DNA from: Phreatobacter cathodiphilus
GTDB taxonomy: Bacteria; Pseudomonadota; Alphaproteobacteria; Rhizobiales; Phreatobacteraceae
Direction of reading: 5' to 3'
Length of the DNA: 64,000 nt
Assembly: GCF_003008515.1 (NCBI RefSeq)
Contig: NZ_CP027668.1
Coordinates: forward strand, 3,699,001-3,763,000
The notes beneath the pieces were generated by a model. That model saw only the letters and a list, made by a program, of their open reading frames with translations, made no database searches and had not been told where the DNA came from. Positions 1-11,212 of this stretch are shown here, in pieces. Both the position numbers and the translations under genes were made by a program. Position 1 is the stretch's first letter, and each line of letters begins with the position of its first letter.

Positions 1-514
1 GCATGGTGCCGGCGACGTCGCCGGCATTGAGCTTGGCGAGCCGCGTCTGCACGTTGCCGCGGAAGGTGACGACCTGGAGGTCGGGCCGCTCGCGGCGGAT
101 CTGGGCCTGGCGCCGCAACGACGAGGAGCCCACCACCGCGCCCTTCGGCAGGCCCGCGATGGTCGCCGAGGCGCGGCCGATGAAGCCGTCGCGCACGTCC
201 TCGCGCTTCAGGAAGCACACCAGCCCCAGTCCCTCCGGCAGGACGGTGGGCATGTCCTTGGAGGAATGCACCGCGAGATCGATGCGGCCGTCGATGAGCT
301 GCTCCTCGATCTCCCTGGTGAAGAGCCCCTTGCCGCCGGCCTCCGAGAGCGGCCGGTCGAGGATCGCGTCGCCCGTGGTCTTGATCACCTGCACGGCGAT
401 GTCGTCCTCGGCGACGCCGTGCGCAGCGGCGAGAAGCCGTCGCACCAGATGCGCCTGGGCCAGCGCCAGGGCGGAGCCACGGGTGCCGATGCGGAGGAAG
501 GGCGATTGCGCCAT
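1..514 (-). CDS. hemC: Hydroxymethylbilane synthase (porphobilinogen deaminase), 3' end cut by window edge
   Basis: Joins four porphobilinogen molecules into hydroxymethylbilane in cytosolic haem biosynthesis. The 171 visible residues begin [20 protein letters not shown] and carry the family substrate-binding stretches HSSKDMPT and [12 protein letters not shown]. Normal length is about 310 residues, so the part with the dipyrromethane-binding cysteine lies outside the window. The ATG at 514 is chosen because RIGTRGS follows directly. It is divergent from tsaD, a common arrangement in Hyphomicrobiales, with about 95 bases between the two starts. Confidence 0.95.
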   Translation of the reverse strand, partial: MAQSPFLRIGTRGSALALAQAHLVRRLLAAAHGVAEDDIAVQVIKTTGDAILDRPLSEAGGKGLFTREIEEQLIDGRIDLAVHSSKDMPTVLPEGLGLVCFLKREDVRDGFIGRASATIAGLPKGAVVGSSSLRRQAQIRRERPDLQVVTFRGNVQTRLAKLNAGDVAGTM

Positions 515-609
515 GGGAAGGTCCGGTGATACGCGGGGGCCAGATCATAGCGAGGGATCGGCGGACAGGAAGACCCGTCGAGCCGCCCGTGGCGGAGGAA
601 CAGGCCTTC

Positions 610-1692
610 ATGCTGGTTCTCGGGATCGAGACCACCTGCGACGAGACGGCGGCGGCCGTGGTGCGCGTCGGTCGGGACGGGCGCGGCACGATCCTGTCCA
701 ACATCGTGCGGACCCAGGTCGAGGACCACGCACCCTATGGCGGCGTGGTGCCGGAGATCGCCGCGCGTGCCCATGTCGAGATCGTCGACCGGGTGACGGC
801 CGAGGCGCTGCGCGCCGCCGGTATCGGTGCGGGCGAGCTCGACGCCGTGGCGGCGGCCGGCGGGCCGGGGCTAATCGGCGGCGTGCTCGTCGGCCTCACC
901 ACCGCCAAGGCCATGGCCCTGGTGCTGGGCAAGCCGCTCGTCGCGGTCAATCACCTCGAGGCCCATGCCCTCACCGCGCGGCTCACCGACGCCGTCGCCT
1001 TTCCCTATCTGCTGCTGCTCGTTTCCGGTGGCCACACCCAGCTTCTCGCCGTCCGCGGCGTCGGCCACTACGCCAAGCTCGGCACCACCATCGACGACGC
1101 CATCGGCGAGGCCTTCGACAAGGTCGCCAAGCTCCTCGGCCTGCCCTATCCCGGCGGCCCCGAGGTGGAGCGACGGGCGCTCGCCGGCAACGGCCGCCGT
1201 TTCGCCTTTCCGCGACCATTGCAGGGGCGGGCCGAGCCTGATTTCTCGCTCTCCGGCCTGAAGACGGCGGTGCGGCTGGCGGCGGAGGACCTCCGGGATG
1301 CCTCGGGCGGGCTCTCCGCGGCGGACGTCGCCGACCTCTGTGCCTCCTTCCAGGCTGCGGTGGCGGACATGGTGGCGGATCGCTGCAAGGTGGCTGTCCG
1401 GCTGTTCCGGGAACGCCACGGCGAACCGACCGCGCTCGTCGTCGCCGGCGGCGTCGGCGCCAACCAGGCGCTGAAGGCGGTGCTCCAGCGCACGGCCGAT
1501 TCGGCGGGCCTGCCGCTGGTGGTGCCTCCGCCGAAACTGTGCACCGACAACGGCGCCATGATCGCCTGGGCCGGGGCCGAGCGGCTGATGGCGGGGTTCA
1601 GCGATCCGCTCGACATCGCGCCGCGGGCGCGCTGGCCCCTCGATGCCGATGCCGTCACGATCGGTTCGGGTCGGCTCGGGGCCAAGGCATGA
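610..1692 (+). CDS. tsaD: tRNA N6-threonylcarbamoyladenosine transferase subunit TsaD
   Basis: Transfers threonylcarbamoyl from TC-AMP to A37 of ANN-decoding tRNAs, working with TsaB and TsaE. The 360-residue protein starts [13 protein letters not shown], the invariant start of the family; the frame is open 84 bases further upstream but nothing conserved lies there. The metal-binding HLEAH (H115, H119) and the SGGHTQL and GEAFDK segments are present, as is [10 protein letters not shown] near the C-terminus. Length is normal. gpsA starts 23 bases after its stop, so the two are probably co-transcribed. Confidence 0.96.
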   Translation: MLVLGIETTCDETAAAVVRVGRDGRGTILSNIVRTQVEDHAPYGGVVPEIAARAHVEIVDRVTAEALRAAGIGAGELDAVAAAGGPGLIGGVLVGLTTAKAMALVLGKPLVAVNHLEAHALTARLTDAVAFPYLLLLVSGGHTQLLAVRGVGHYAKLGTTIDDAIGEAFDKVAKLLGLPYPGGPEVERRALAGNGRRFAFPRPLQGRAEPDFSLSGLKTAVRLAAEDLRDASGGLSAADVADLCASFQAAVADMVADRCKVAVRLFRERHGEPTALVVAGGVGANQALKAVLQRTADSAGLPLVVPPPKLCTDNGAMIAWAGAERLMAGFSDPLDIAPRARWPLDADAVTIGSGRLGAKA

Positions 1693-1714
1693 GGTTCTGG
1701 GGAGGGGCGGCGCG

Positions 1715-2707
1715 ATGACGACGGACAGCAGCGTGGCGGTGCTCGGGGCCGGCGCCTTCGGCACGGCCCTCGCCAATGTGGCGGCGCGGGCGGGTCGGCA
1801 CGTCACCCTCTTCGCGCGCGACGCCGCCGTGGTGGCGGAGATCAACGGCCGCCGGACCAATGCGGCGCGGCTGCCGGGTGCGCAGATCCACGAGCGGGTG
1901 ACGGCCACCGCCTCGCTGGCCGAGGCGGCGAGCGCGGGGATGGTCCTCGTCGTCGTGCCGGCCCAGGCCCTGCGGGCCGTGCTGGCCGAGGCGGCGCCCC
2001 ATATCCGGCCGGGAACGCCGCTCGTCGTCTGCGCCAAGGGCATCGAGCGCGGCACCGGCAGCTTCCTCTCCGACATCGTGGCGGCGGAGGTGCCGGCCGC
2101 CCTTCCCGCCATGCTCTCCGGCCCGAGCTTCGCCGCCGACATCGACCGCGGCCTGCCGACGGCCGTGACGGTCGCCGCCGCCGACGAGGCGGTGGCGCGG
2201 CACATCGCCGCGACCCTCGGCTCCCCCGCCTTCCGTCTCTACCACTCCACCGATCTCAGGGGCGTCGAGATCGGCGGCGCGACCAAGAACGTGCTGGCGA
2301 TCGCCGCCGGCATCGTCGCCGGCCGCCAGCTCGGCGCCAGCGCCACCGCTGCCATCACCGCCCGCGGCTTTGCCGAACTGACGCGGTTCGGCACCCGTTT
2401 CGGCGCGAAGCCGCAGACGCTGATGGGGCTCTCCGGCCTCGGCGACCTCATCCTGAGCTGCTCCAGCCTGCAGTCGCGCAATTTCGCCCTCGGCCATGCG
2501 CTCGGCGCCGGCAAGGGGCTGGAACTGGTCGCGGGCAAGGGAGCGCTTGCGGAAGGCGCGCTCACCGCAGAGATATTGGTGGAGAAGGCCCGCGAGGCCG
2601 GCATCGACATGCCGATCGCCGAAGCCGTCGATGCCGTGCTCGGCGGGATCATCGACGTCGACCAGGCGATCGTGCAGCTGATGGCGCGGCCGCAGCGGGC
2701 GGAGTGA
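1715..2707 (+). CDS. gpsA: Glycerol-3-phosphate dehydrogenase [NAD(P)+]
   Basis: Makes sn-glycerol 3-phosphate from dihydroxyacetone phosphate for phospholipid synthesis. The protein has 330 residues. The Rossmann motif [11 protein letters not shown] lies at residues 9-19, [10 protein letters not shown] follows mid-protein, then the [13 protein letters not shown] segment with the catalytic lysine and the C-terminal [14 protein letters not shown]. The ATG at 1715 is preferred over upstream in-frame codons because it puts the nucleotide fold at the N-terminus and clears the tsaD stop. All family residues I can check are intact. Confidence 0.95.
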   Translation: MTTDSSVAVLGAGAFGTALANVAARAGRHVTLFARDAAVVAEINGRRTNAARLPGAQIHERVTATASLAEAASAGMVLVVVPAQALRAVLAEAAPHIRPGTPLVVCAKGIERGTGSFLSDIVAAEVPAALPAMLSGPSFAADIDRGLPTAVTVAAADEAVARHIAATLGSPAFRLYHSTDLRGVEIGGATKNVLAIAAGIVAGRQLGASATAAITARGFAELTRFGTRFGAKPQTLMGLSGLGDLILSCSSLQSRNFALGHALGAGKGLELVAGKGALAEGALTAEILVEKAREAGIDMPIAEAVDAVLGGIIDVDQAIVQLMARPQRAE

Positions 2708-2744
2708 CGACCATGCGAGACGACGAGAGGCGAGGGACGGGACG

Positions 2745-3035
2745 ATGACCAATTTCTTCGACAAGCTGGCGCGCGGCGTCGAGGCCGCCACCAAGGCCAT
2801 GGGCTCGGACCTGGTGGCCGAAACCCATCCCTTCGACCTGAAACATTCGGTGGTCTTTCCCGTCGCCAAGCTGATGAAGCGGCGCACGGGCGGCGAGCCG
2901 ATCGTGGTGATCGAACTCTCCGACGGCAAAACCACCATGACGCTGGCCGAGTTCGACCGCTTCGTCACCGAGCTCGACGCCTTCCGCAAGCTCATTCCGT
3001 CGGTGGCGACCGGTCCGAAGATCGAGGACCAGTGA
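2745..3035 (+). CDS. Small conserved-looking protein of unknown function
   Basis: A 96-residue soluble protein with no signal peptide or membrane segment; I do not recognise the family. It has a basic, amphipathic first half (FFDKLARGVEAATKAMG), then two likely beta-strands around PIVVIELSDGKTTMTL and a helix around FDRFVTELDAFRKL. The TGA stop overlaps the ATG of the EVE-domain gene, so the two are probably translated together. Codon use and GC match the neighbours. Function cannot be stated. Confidence 0.75.
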   Translation: MTNFFDKLARGVEAATKAMGSDLVAETHPFDLKHSVVFPVAKLMKRRTGGEPIVVIELSDGKTTMTLAEFDRFVTELDAFRKLIPSVATGPKIEDQ

Positions 3036-3457
3036 TGGCGCACTGGCTCTACAAGTCCGAGCCCTTCAAATGGTCCTGGGACCAGCAGGTCGCGGCCGGC
3101 GCGAAGGGAACGTTCTGGGACGGCGTGCGCAACCACGCCGCCAAGCTCAACCTGATGCGCATGAAGGCGGGGGACCGCGGCTTCTTCTACCATTCGAACG
3201 AAGGCAAGGAGATCGTCGGCGTCGTCGAGGTCATCCGGGAGGCCTATCCGGATCCGACGGCGGAGGCGGGCGAGCCCTGGGTGGTGGTCGACATCAAGGC
3301 GGTGAAGCCGCTGAAGACCCCTGTCAGCCTCGACGCGGTGAAGCACGAGCCGGCACTCGCCGAAATGGCTCTCCTGAAGCTGTCGCGGCTGTCGGTCCAG
3401 CCGGTGACGGATGCCGAATGGGCCGTGGTCTGCCGGATGGGCGGCATCGACCCCTGA
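3035..3457 (+). CDS. EVE domain-containing protein (thymocyte nuclear protein 1-like)
   Basis: A 140-residue protein that is essentially one EVE domain, a PUA-related fold that binds modified bases in DNA or RNA. The start MAHWLYKSEPFKWSW, the WDGVRNHAAKLNL stretch and GDRGFFYHSNEGKEIVGVVEV are typical of bacterial EVE proteins. The ATG at 3035 gives the conserved N-terminus and overlaps the previous stop (ATGA). Stand-alone bacterial EVE proteins have been linked to modified-base recognition or tRNA modification; the target here is unknown. Confidence 0.88.
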   Translation: MAHWLYKSEPFKWSWDQQVAAGAKGTFWDGVRNHAAKLNLMRMKAGDRGFFYHSNEGKEIVGVVEVIREAYPDPTAEAGEPWVVVDIKAVKPLKTPVSLDAVKHEPALAEMALLKLSRLSVQPVTDAEWAVVCRMGGIDP

Positions 3458-3569
3458 CGGCCGGCATCCGTTCCGCGCGGAGCACGGTCCCGGCGCGGCG
3501 CTTCGCAAGCGCCCGCCCGCCCGCTATCATGGGCGAAACGCCGTTTCGTCTCTCGTCGAGGCTCGACCC

Positions 3570-4778
3570 ATGTCCCAGTCCACCGCGCCGCGCGGCCCGC
3601 TCGCCGGCATCCGCATCCTCGACCTGACCTCGGTCATCCTCGGGCCCTATGCGACCATGCTGCTCGGCGACATGGGCGCGGAGGTGATCAAGGTCGAGAG
3701 CCCGGCCGACGGCGGCGACATCATGCGCAAGCCCGGCGCCTGGCCCGAGGCGGCGGGGCCGGGCATGGGCCCGCTCTACATGATGTACAACAAGAACAAG
3801 AAGTCGGTGGCCCTCGACCTGAAGCGCCCCGAGGACCAGGACGCCTGCATAGCGCTCGCCCGCACCTGCGACGTCGTCTGCTCCAACATGCGGATGGACA
3901 CGGCCGCCCGGCTGAAGATGGACTACGACAGCCTGAAGAGCCGGCTGCCCAACCTCATCTACATCCATGCCGCCGGCTTCGGCGCCGACGGACCCTATGC
4001 CGGGCGTCCCGCCTATGACGACCTGATCCAGGGCGTGTCGGGCGGCGCCGACATCCTGCCGCGCGTCGACGGCAACCCGGCGCCCCGCTACCTGCCCACC
4101 CTCGCCGCCGACAAGACGGTGGGGCTGTTCATGGTGCAGGCGGTTCTCGCCGCCCTGTTCCACAAGCAGCGCACCGGTGAGGGCCAGTTCGTCGAGGTGC
4201 CGATGTTCGAGTGCTACACGCATTTCGTCATGCACGAGAACCTTTACGGCCACGTCTATGACCCGGCGCCAGCCGGCACCGGCTTCGGCTATGGCCGCAT
4301 TCACAATCCCGACCGCCGGCCCTACCAGTCGAAGGACGGCTGGATCGGCATCGTGCCCTACAGCGACCGCAACTGGTCGGACTTCTTCGCCCTGGCGGGG
4401 CGGCCGGAGCTCAATTCCGACCCGAAGTTCGCGACCTACGAGGCGCGGATGCGCAACATCAAGGAGCTCTACTCCATGATGGACGAACTGGTCGCCACCC
4501 GCACCAATGCCGACTGGGAGAAGGTGCTGAGCGAGAAGGCCATTCCCTTCGCGCCGATCAACCGCTTCGACGACCTGATGGACGACCCGCACCTGAAGGC
4601 GGTCGGCTTCTTCCAGAAGCGCGCCCATCCCGACGGCTATACCTGGGTCGACATGAAGCACCCCGTGAACTACGCGGCCTCGCCGGCGTCGACGCGCATG
4701 GCGCCGCCGAAGCTCGGGCAGGACACGGTCGAGGTGCTGCGCGAGGCCGGCGTCGAACTGCCGAAGGCGGCGGAGTAG
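3570..4778 (+). CDS. CaiB/BaiF-family (class III) CoA transferase
   Basis: Moves CoA between carboxylic acids through acyl-aspartyl chemistry. The 402-residue protein has the family N-terminus LAGIRILDLTSVILGPYATMLLGDMGAEVIKVE, the N(K)NKKSVALDLKRPE segment and the PAYDDLIQGVSG segment that carries the catalytic aspartate, then the C-terminal FAPINRFDDLMDDPHLKA. The ATG at 3570 is chosen because conserved sequence begins about 11 residues later; the upstream in-frame 53 codons overlap the EVE gene and are not family-like. The specific acid cannot be inferred. Confidence 0.9.
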   Translation: MSQSTAPRGPLAGIRILDLTSVILGPYATMLLGDMGAEVIKVESPADGGDIMRKPGAWPEAAGPGMGPLYMMYNKNKKSVALDLKRPEDQDACIALARTCDVVCSNMRMDTAARLKMDYDSLKSRLPNLIYIHAAGFGADGPYAGRPAYDDLIQGVSGGADILPRVDGNPAPRYLPTLAADKTVGLFMVQAVLAALFHKQRTGEGQFVEVPMFECYTHFVMHENLYGHVYDPAPAGTGFGYGRIHNPDRRPYQSKDGWIGIVPYSDRNWSDFFALAGRPELNSDPKFATYEARMRNIKELYSMMDELVATRTNADWEKVLSEKAIPFAPINRFDDLMDDPHLKAVGFFQKRAHPDGYTWVDMKHPVNYAASPASTRMAPPKLGQDTVEVLREAGVELPKAAE

Positions 4779-4788
4779 CGGTTCTTCG

Positions 4789-5952
4789 TCATGCCAACCC
4801 GCGATAGACCTCCGCCTCGAAATCCCGGAACAGCTTCACCGCCCGCGGATCGAAGAACGGCACGATCTGCGTGAGGAAGACGCCGGCGAGGCCGGTCTTC
4901 GGGTCGATCCAGTAGAAGGTGTTGGCGAACCCCGCCCAGGACAGGGCCCCCGCCGGCCGCCCCTCCGGCGTCGGCTCGCGGTTCTGCTGGAAGCCGAGAG
5001 TCCAGCCCGTGGGCCGGCCGCGGAAGAAGTCGGCGCTCCTCAGCCCCATGGGCGACATCAGCCCGAGGGCCGGCACCGAGAGCTCAGGGATCTGGTCGGT
5101 CATCAGCCCGGAGATGCTCTCCGCGCCGAGGATGCGCTCACCATCGAGCGTTCCCCCGGCGAGGATCATGCGCAGGAAGGTGAGGTAGTCGCCCGCCGTG
5201 GCATAGAGCCCGCCGCCGCCGGAGGCGAATTCCGGCTCCTGCACCACCACCATCTCGGTCGGCACATAGGTGCCGTCCTCGGTGACGCCGTGCACGGTGG
5301 CGCGCCGCGCCGTCTGGCTCTCGCCGAGGCGGAACATGGTGTCGGCCATGCCGAGCGGTCCGGTGATGCGCTCGCGGAAGACGGTCTCGAGCGGCTTGCC
5401 GGTGACGATCTCCACGATGCGGCCGGCCCAGTCGGTGGAGATGCCGTAGATGAAGGCCTCGCCCGGCTCGCCCACCAGCGGCGCGGCGAGGGAGGCGAGC
5501 TTGCCGGTATTGGTGGCGGGAAGGCCCGTCGCCTTCATGTATTTGCGCAGGGCCGAGGAGGCGAAGTCGTAGGTATAGCCGGCGGTGTGGGTGAGGAGGT
5601 GGCGCACCGTCACCGCCTTAGCCGGCGCCCGCGTCAGCGGCCGGCCCTCGGCGTCGAAATCGTAAAGCAAGGCCGCCTCGCCGATGGCGGGGGCATAGGT
5701 GGCGGCGGGCGCGTCGAGGTCGACCCGGCCCTCCTCGACGAGCTGCAGCAGCGCCACCGTGGTGATCGCCTTGGTCATGGAGGCGATCCAGGCCACCGTA
5801 TCCGGGGTCATCGGGGCGTCGGTCCCGAGGCGCCGGGTGCCGAAGCCGCCCTGGTAGACGAGGCCGTCGCGGTTTCCCACCATGGCGACGACGCCGGGCA
5901 CCGCGCCGGCATCGGCCGCCTGGCGGAGGATGGTGTCGAGAGCGGCTGTCAT
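4789..5952 (-). CDS. Serine hydrolase, beta-lactamase class C / EstB-like family
   Basis: A 387-residue member of the serine beta-lactamase-like superfamily (esterases, DD-peptidases). The nucleophile motif SMTK is at residues 58-61 within AWIASMTKAITTVALLQL. The tyrosine segment reads EAFIYGIS and the third motif is GALSWAGFANTFYWIDP, patterns more like EstB-type esterases than true AmpC lactamases. No signal peptide is seen, suggesting a cytoplasmic esterase. It is convergent with the CoA transferase (10 bases between the stops) and divergent from acs. The substrate is unknown. Confidence 0.85.
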   Translation of the reverse strand: MTAALDTILRQAADAGAVPGVVAMVGNRDGLVYQGGFGTRRLGTDAPMTPDTVAWIASMTKAITTVALLQLVEEGRVDLDAPAATYAPAIGEAALLYDFDAEGRPLTRAPAKAVTVRHLLTHTAGYTYDFASSALRKYMKATGLPATNTGKLASLAAPLVGEPGEAFIYGISTDWAGRIVEIVTGKPLETVFRERITGPLGMADTMFRLGESQTARRATVHGVTEDGTYVPTEMVVVQEPEFASGGGGLYATAGDYLTFLRMILAGGTLDGERILGAESISGLMTDQIPELSVPALGLMSPMGLRSADFFRGRPTGWTLGFQQNREPTPEGRPAGALSWAGFANTFYWIDPKTGLAGVFLTQIVPFFDPRAVKLFRDFEAEVYRGLA

Positions 5953-6196
5953 GGCATGTCGTCCGGGCAGCGGGAGGGGCGGCCACCTTCGGCGGCGGGC
6001 GCCGCGGGGTCAATTCGGCCGAACCGCCAGCCCGAGCGGGCGACCAAAGTGTGAGAGAGCGCCCGCTTGAGCCGCCGGCGGCCGGCGACGTATGGTCGGG
6101 CCGATGAGGGACAAGGGGCCGAACCAAGGCCGCATCCCGGGGAAACGACAGAGTCGCCGGCAAGATCGCGCCGGCGGCCACGGAGAGGGGACAGTC

Positions 6197-8146
<1,950 letters not shown>

Positions 8147-8148
8147 CG

Positions 8149-8880
8149 ATGGGGAGGGCGCCGGCCCTGCTGGCTGCCGCCCTCTGCCTCGCGCCCGCGC
8201 CGGCGCTCGCCTGCGCACCCGAGCGGGTCGAGGAGATCTCCGGGCTCCGCGCCGAGGCGCCCCTGACGCTCGCCGCCGTGGACGGGCGGCGCTTCCGCCT
8301 CGCGGTGCTCTCCGGCGAGGCGCAGGTGCCCGCCGACCGCATTTCCCGCATCGCGCTCCTCGGGCCCGCCGACCGGCACGAGCGCACCCCCGTGCTGGCG
8401 CTCGGACCCGCGGGTCCCGTGGAAACGGAGCTGCTCCGCCGCGGCCTCGCGCGCCTCACCCCCACCCGCCTCGTCCCGCGCGACTGCTGGCGGCTTCTGG
8501 AGGCCGCCGAGACGGAAGCGGCTACCGCCAGGCGTGGCATCTGGGCCACGCCCCGGTCACTTCTTGATACAAACGATGTCGAGGCGCTGAAGGCCGCCGA
8601 GGGCCGCTTCGTGGTCGCGACGGGCCGCGTCCGCAGCGTCCGGACGGTCAATCGCATCACCTACGTCAATTTCGGGGCCCCCCGGGCGGGGGCCCTGACG
8701 GTCACGATCGACGAGCGCGACATGCCGGCCTTTCGGGAGTTCGGGCTTGAACCCGCCGCAATCCGTGGGCACATGCTGCGTGTGCGAGGGGTCGTCACGA
8801 CCCGGCGCGGCCCCTTCATCGCGGCGGCGATGCCGGAGGCGATCACCATCGCGGAGGCACCCGGCCGGGGTGCAAGGTAG
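8149..8880 (+). CDS. Exported nuclease-like (SNase-fold) protein, probably without nuclease catalysis
   Basis: A 243-residue protein with a clear Sec signal peptide (MGRAPALLAAALCLAPAPALA). The middle resembles a staphylococcal-nuclease/OB fold: VDGRRFRLAVL takes the place of the usual DGDTI...RLxGID strand, and the later RRGLARLTPTRL...CWRLLEAAETEA...ARRGIWA matches the C-terminal helix of thermonuclease-like proteins. The acidic metal ligands and the arginines of active SNases are not visible, so it may be a structural relative. It starts two bases after the acs stop. Confidence 0.7.
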   Translation: MGRAPALLAAALCLAPAPALACAPERVEEISGLRAEAPLTLAAVDGRRFRLAVLSGEAQVPADRISRIALLGPADRHERTPVLALGPAGPVETELLRRGLARLTPTRLVPRDCWRLLEAAETEAATARRGIWATPRSLLDTNDVEALKAAEGRFVVATGRVRSVRTVNRITYVNFGAPRAGALTVTIDERDMPAFREFGLEPAAIRGHMLRVRGVVTTRRGPFIAAAMPEAITIAEAPGRGAR

Positions 8881-8889
8881 CCCAGGACC

Positions 8890-10347
8890 GTGTCTCGGTT
8901 CGCCGGAGCAGCGCATGTGCATTGGCCGTCGCCCCGCGCGGCGGCGATGGCGCTCGCGCTGATCCTGACCGGCTGCGCCACCGCGCCGGACGCGACCGCC
9001 CCCGTTCCCGAGCCGGTTCCCACCGAAACGCGCCTGCCGCCGCTGACCAGCCGCGACCACGGCCGCATTCTCACTGCCTTCGGCGGCGAATACAGCGCGC
9101 CCGGCATCGAACGCCTGGCGACCGAAGTGCTCGACCGGCTCGCCGCAGCCTCCGACAAACCCGACCAGCGCTACCGGCTCACCGTCCTCAACTCGCCGAC
9201 CATCAACGCCTTCGCGCTGCCCTCCGGCCATCTCTACATCACCCGCGGCATGCTGGCCCTCATCAACGACATGAGCGAGTTCGCCGCCGTGCTCGGCCAC
9301 GAGATGGCCCATGTCTCGGCCCGTCACGCCAACCAGCGCGAGGATCAGGTGCGCACCAGCGAACTGGTCGCGGTGATGCGGGCGCGCCTCCTCAACGACA
9401 TGGCCGGCGCCGAGGCGCGGCGCGAAGCGGCGCGGGTGTCGCTCGCCAACTTTTCGCGCAGCCAGGAGCTGGAGGCCGACACGATCGGCGTCGCCCTCAT
9501 CGCCAAGGCCGGGTTCGACCCCTACGGCGCCTCGCGCTTCCTTGAGACCATGGACCGCAACGCGGCGCTGCGCACCCCGAGCCAGGCTTCGGGCGGCGGA
9601 CCGGACTTCCTCGCCTCCCACCCCTCGACCCCGGAGCGCATCCGCCAGGCGGTGCTCGCGGCGCGCCAGCACATGGCGCCCGACGGCCGCCCGCGCGACC
9701 GCGAGCGCTACCTGCGCGCCATCGACGGCATCACCTTCGGCGAGGATCCGCGCCAGGGCGTGGTGCGCGGGCGCAGCTTCATCCATCCGCGCCTCGGCTT
9801 CACCGTCACCGCTCCGGAAGGCTTCACGCTGGAGAATTCGCGCCAGGCGGTCACCGGCCTCGGCCCCCACGAAATGGCGATCCGCCTCGACGTGGTCCGC
9901 GTTCCGGCGAGCCAGGCGCTGACCTCCTACCTCTCCTCCGGCTGGATCGACGGGCTCGCTTCCGAAACGGTCGAGGCGGTGACGATCAACGGCTTCCAGG
10001 CCGCCACCGCCGTGGCGCGCGGCAGCGACTGGTCGTTCCGCATCTTCGTGGTGCGTTTCGGCAGCGAGGTCTACCGGATCATCTATGCGGCGCGCGACCT
10101 CAACGCCGAGGTGGACGGCTCCTTCCGCGCCTCGATGGAAACCTTCCGCCGCCTGACCAGCGCCGAGGCGGCGGTGAAGCCTGCCCGCGTGCGCACCCTG
10201 CGCGCCGGCGAGGGCGACACCGTCCTGACCTTCGCGCGCCGCATGCAGGTGCCGGACCGCGCCGAAGAGCGCTTCCGCGTCCTCAATGGGCTCGGCGACG
10301 GCGAGCAGCCCCGCGGCGGCGAACTCGTCAAGATCATCGCCGAGTAG
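8890..10347 (+). CDS. M48-family zinc metalloprotease, lipoprotein, with LysM-like C-terminus
   Basis: A periplasmic, membrane-anchored peptidase of the BepA/LoiP type. From the GTG at 8890 it has 485 residues; an ATG at 8947 is an alternative that shortens the signal peptide. ALALILTGCATAP is a lipobox. The zinc site HEMAH is at residues 137-141 and the third ligand lies in ELEADTIG about 55 residues later. The C-terminal part RVRTLRAGEGDTVLTFARRM looks like a LysM-type module. It probably acts in outer-membrane or cell-wall quality control. Confidence 0.9.
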   Translation: MSRFAGAAHVHWPSPRAAAMALALILTGCATAPDATAPVPEPVPTETRLPPLTSRDHGRILTAFGGEYSAPGIERLATEVLDRLAAASDKPDQRYRLTVLNSPTINAFALPSGHLYITRGMLALINDMSEFAAVLGHEMAHVSARHANQREDQVRTSELVAVMRARLLNDMAGAEARREAARVSLANFSRSQELEADTIGVALIAKAGFDPYGASRFLETMDRNAALRTPSQASGGGPDFLASHPSTPERIRQAVLAARQHMAPDGRPRDRERYLRAIDGITFGEDPRQGVVRGRSFIHPRLGFTVTAPEGFTLENSRQAVTGLGPHEMAIRLDVVRVPASQALTSYLSSGWIDGLASETVEAVTINGFQAATAVARGSDWSFRIFVVRFGSEVYRIIYAARDLNAEVDGSFRASMETFRRLTSAEAAVKPARVRTLRAGEGDTVLTFARRMQVPDRAEERFRVLNGLGDGEQPRGGELVKIIAE

Positions 10348-10380
10348 AAACTACCATACAAGTTGCGGCTGCCTCTTGCA

Positions 10381-10437
10381 TCGGTGCGCGCCTTGGCCTT
10401 TGCTCCTCGCCCACCGAGGAAACGCCAAAGGCACCGA
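10381..10437 (+). promoter_or_regulatory. Nested inverted repeat in the leader of the 10440 SDR gene
   Basis: Outer arms TCGGTGC (10381-10387) and GCACCGA (10431-10437) pair perfectly. A middle stem pairs CCTTGGC (10391-10397) with GCCAAAGG (10424-10431) through one bulged A. An inner hairpin pairs TCCTCG (10404-10409) with CGAGGA (10415-10420) around a 5-base loop. The likely Shine-Dalgarno AAAGG lies in the 3' arm, so the fold would hide it. It could equally be a DNA operator. Confidence 0.45.
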
Positions 10438-10439
10438 CC

Positions 10440-11207
10440 ATGACGCTGAAGACCTTCGACCTGACCGGCCGCCGCGCCCTCATCACCGGATCGGGCAGCG
10501 GCATCGGGCTCGCCTATGCCGAAGGCCTGGCGGGCGCCGGCTGCGAGATCGTCCTCAACGGCCGCGACGAGAGCAAGCTCGCCAAGGCCGAGGCGGCGCT
10601 GAGGGCCCGCGGATTCCGCGTCACCTCCAGCGCCTTCGACGTCACCGACCCGGCGGCGGTGAAGGCCGGCGTCGACGCCGTCGAGAAGGATGTCGGCCCC
10701 ATCGACATCCTCGTCAACAATGCCGGCATGACCATCCGCCAGCCGCTGGAGGACTTTCCGGAGGACGCCTGGCGGCGGGTCATGGCGACCAACATCGACA
10801 GCGTCTTCTACGTCTCCAAGGCAGTGGCGAGGCACATGCTGCCGCGCGGCTACGGCAAGATCATCAACACCTGTTCGGTGATGAGCGAGCTCGGCCGGCC
10901 CTCCATCGCCCCCTATACCGCCTCCAAGGGCGCGGTGAAGATGATGACCCGGCAGATGGCCGTGGAATGGGGCCGCCGCGGCATCCGCTCCAACGGCATC
11001 GCGCCGGGCTATTTCAAGACCGAGCTGACCGACGCGCTGGTGAAGGACGAAAAGTTCTCCTCCTGGCTCGAGGGACGCACGCCGCTCGGGCGCTGGGGCG
11101 ACGTCTCGGAGCTGCAGGGAGCCTGCGTCTTCCTGGCTGCCCCCGCGTCGGACTACGTCACCGGCCACGTCCTCTTCGTCGACGGCGGCCTGACCGCCTC
11201 CGTCTGA
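10440..11207 (+). CDS. SDR oxidoreductase, gluconate 5-dehydrogenase-like
   Basis: A 255-residue classical short-chain dehydrogenase. The nucleotide motif GSGSGIG lies near residues 18-24, NNAG near residue 98, and the catalytic Ser-Tyr-Lys set is in SVMSELGRPSIAPYTASKGA. The C-terminus VDGGLTASV is typical. Overall it looks closest to the gluconate 5-dehydrogenase (IdnO/Gno) group, but SDR substrates cannot be assigned with confidence from sequence. The ATG at 10440 has AAAGG eight bases upstream, inside a predicted hairpin. It is convergent with the L,D-transpeptidase gene. Confidence 0.9.
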   Translation: MTLKTFDLTGRRALITGSGSGIGLAYAEGLAGAGCEIVLNGRDESKLAKAEAALRARGFRVTSSAFDVTDPAAVKAGVDAVEKDVGPIDILVNNAGMTIRQPLEDFPEDAWRRVMATNIDSVFYVSKAVARHMLPRGYGKIINTCSVMSELGRPSIAPYTASKGAVKMMTRQMAVEWGRRGIRSNGIAPGYFKTELTDALVKDEKFSSWLEGRTPLGRWGDVSELQGACVFLAAPASDYVTGHVLFVDGGLTASV

Positions 11208-11212
11208 GCCCC

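Noticed and set aside
3-1241. Long reading frames antisense or offset to hemC/tsaD and many other genes
   Set aside because: Very high GC keeps all frames open; translations are Arg/Ala/Pro-rich without domains and overlap well-supported genes.
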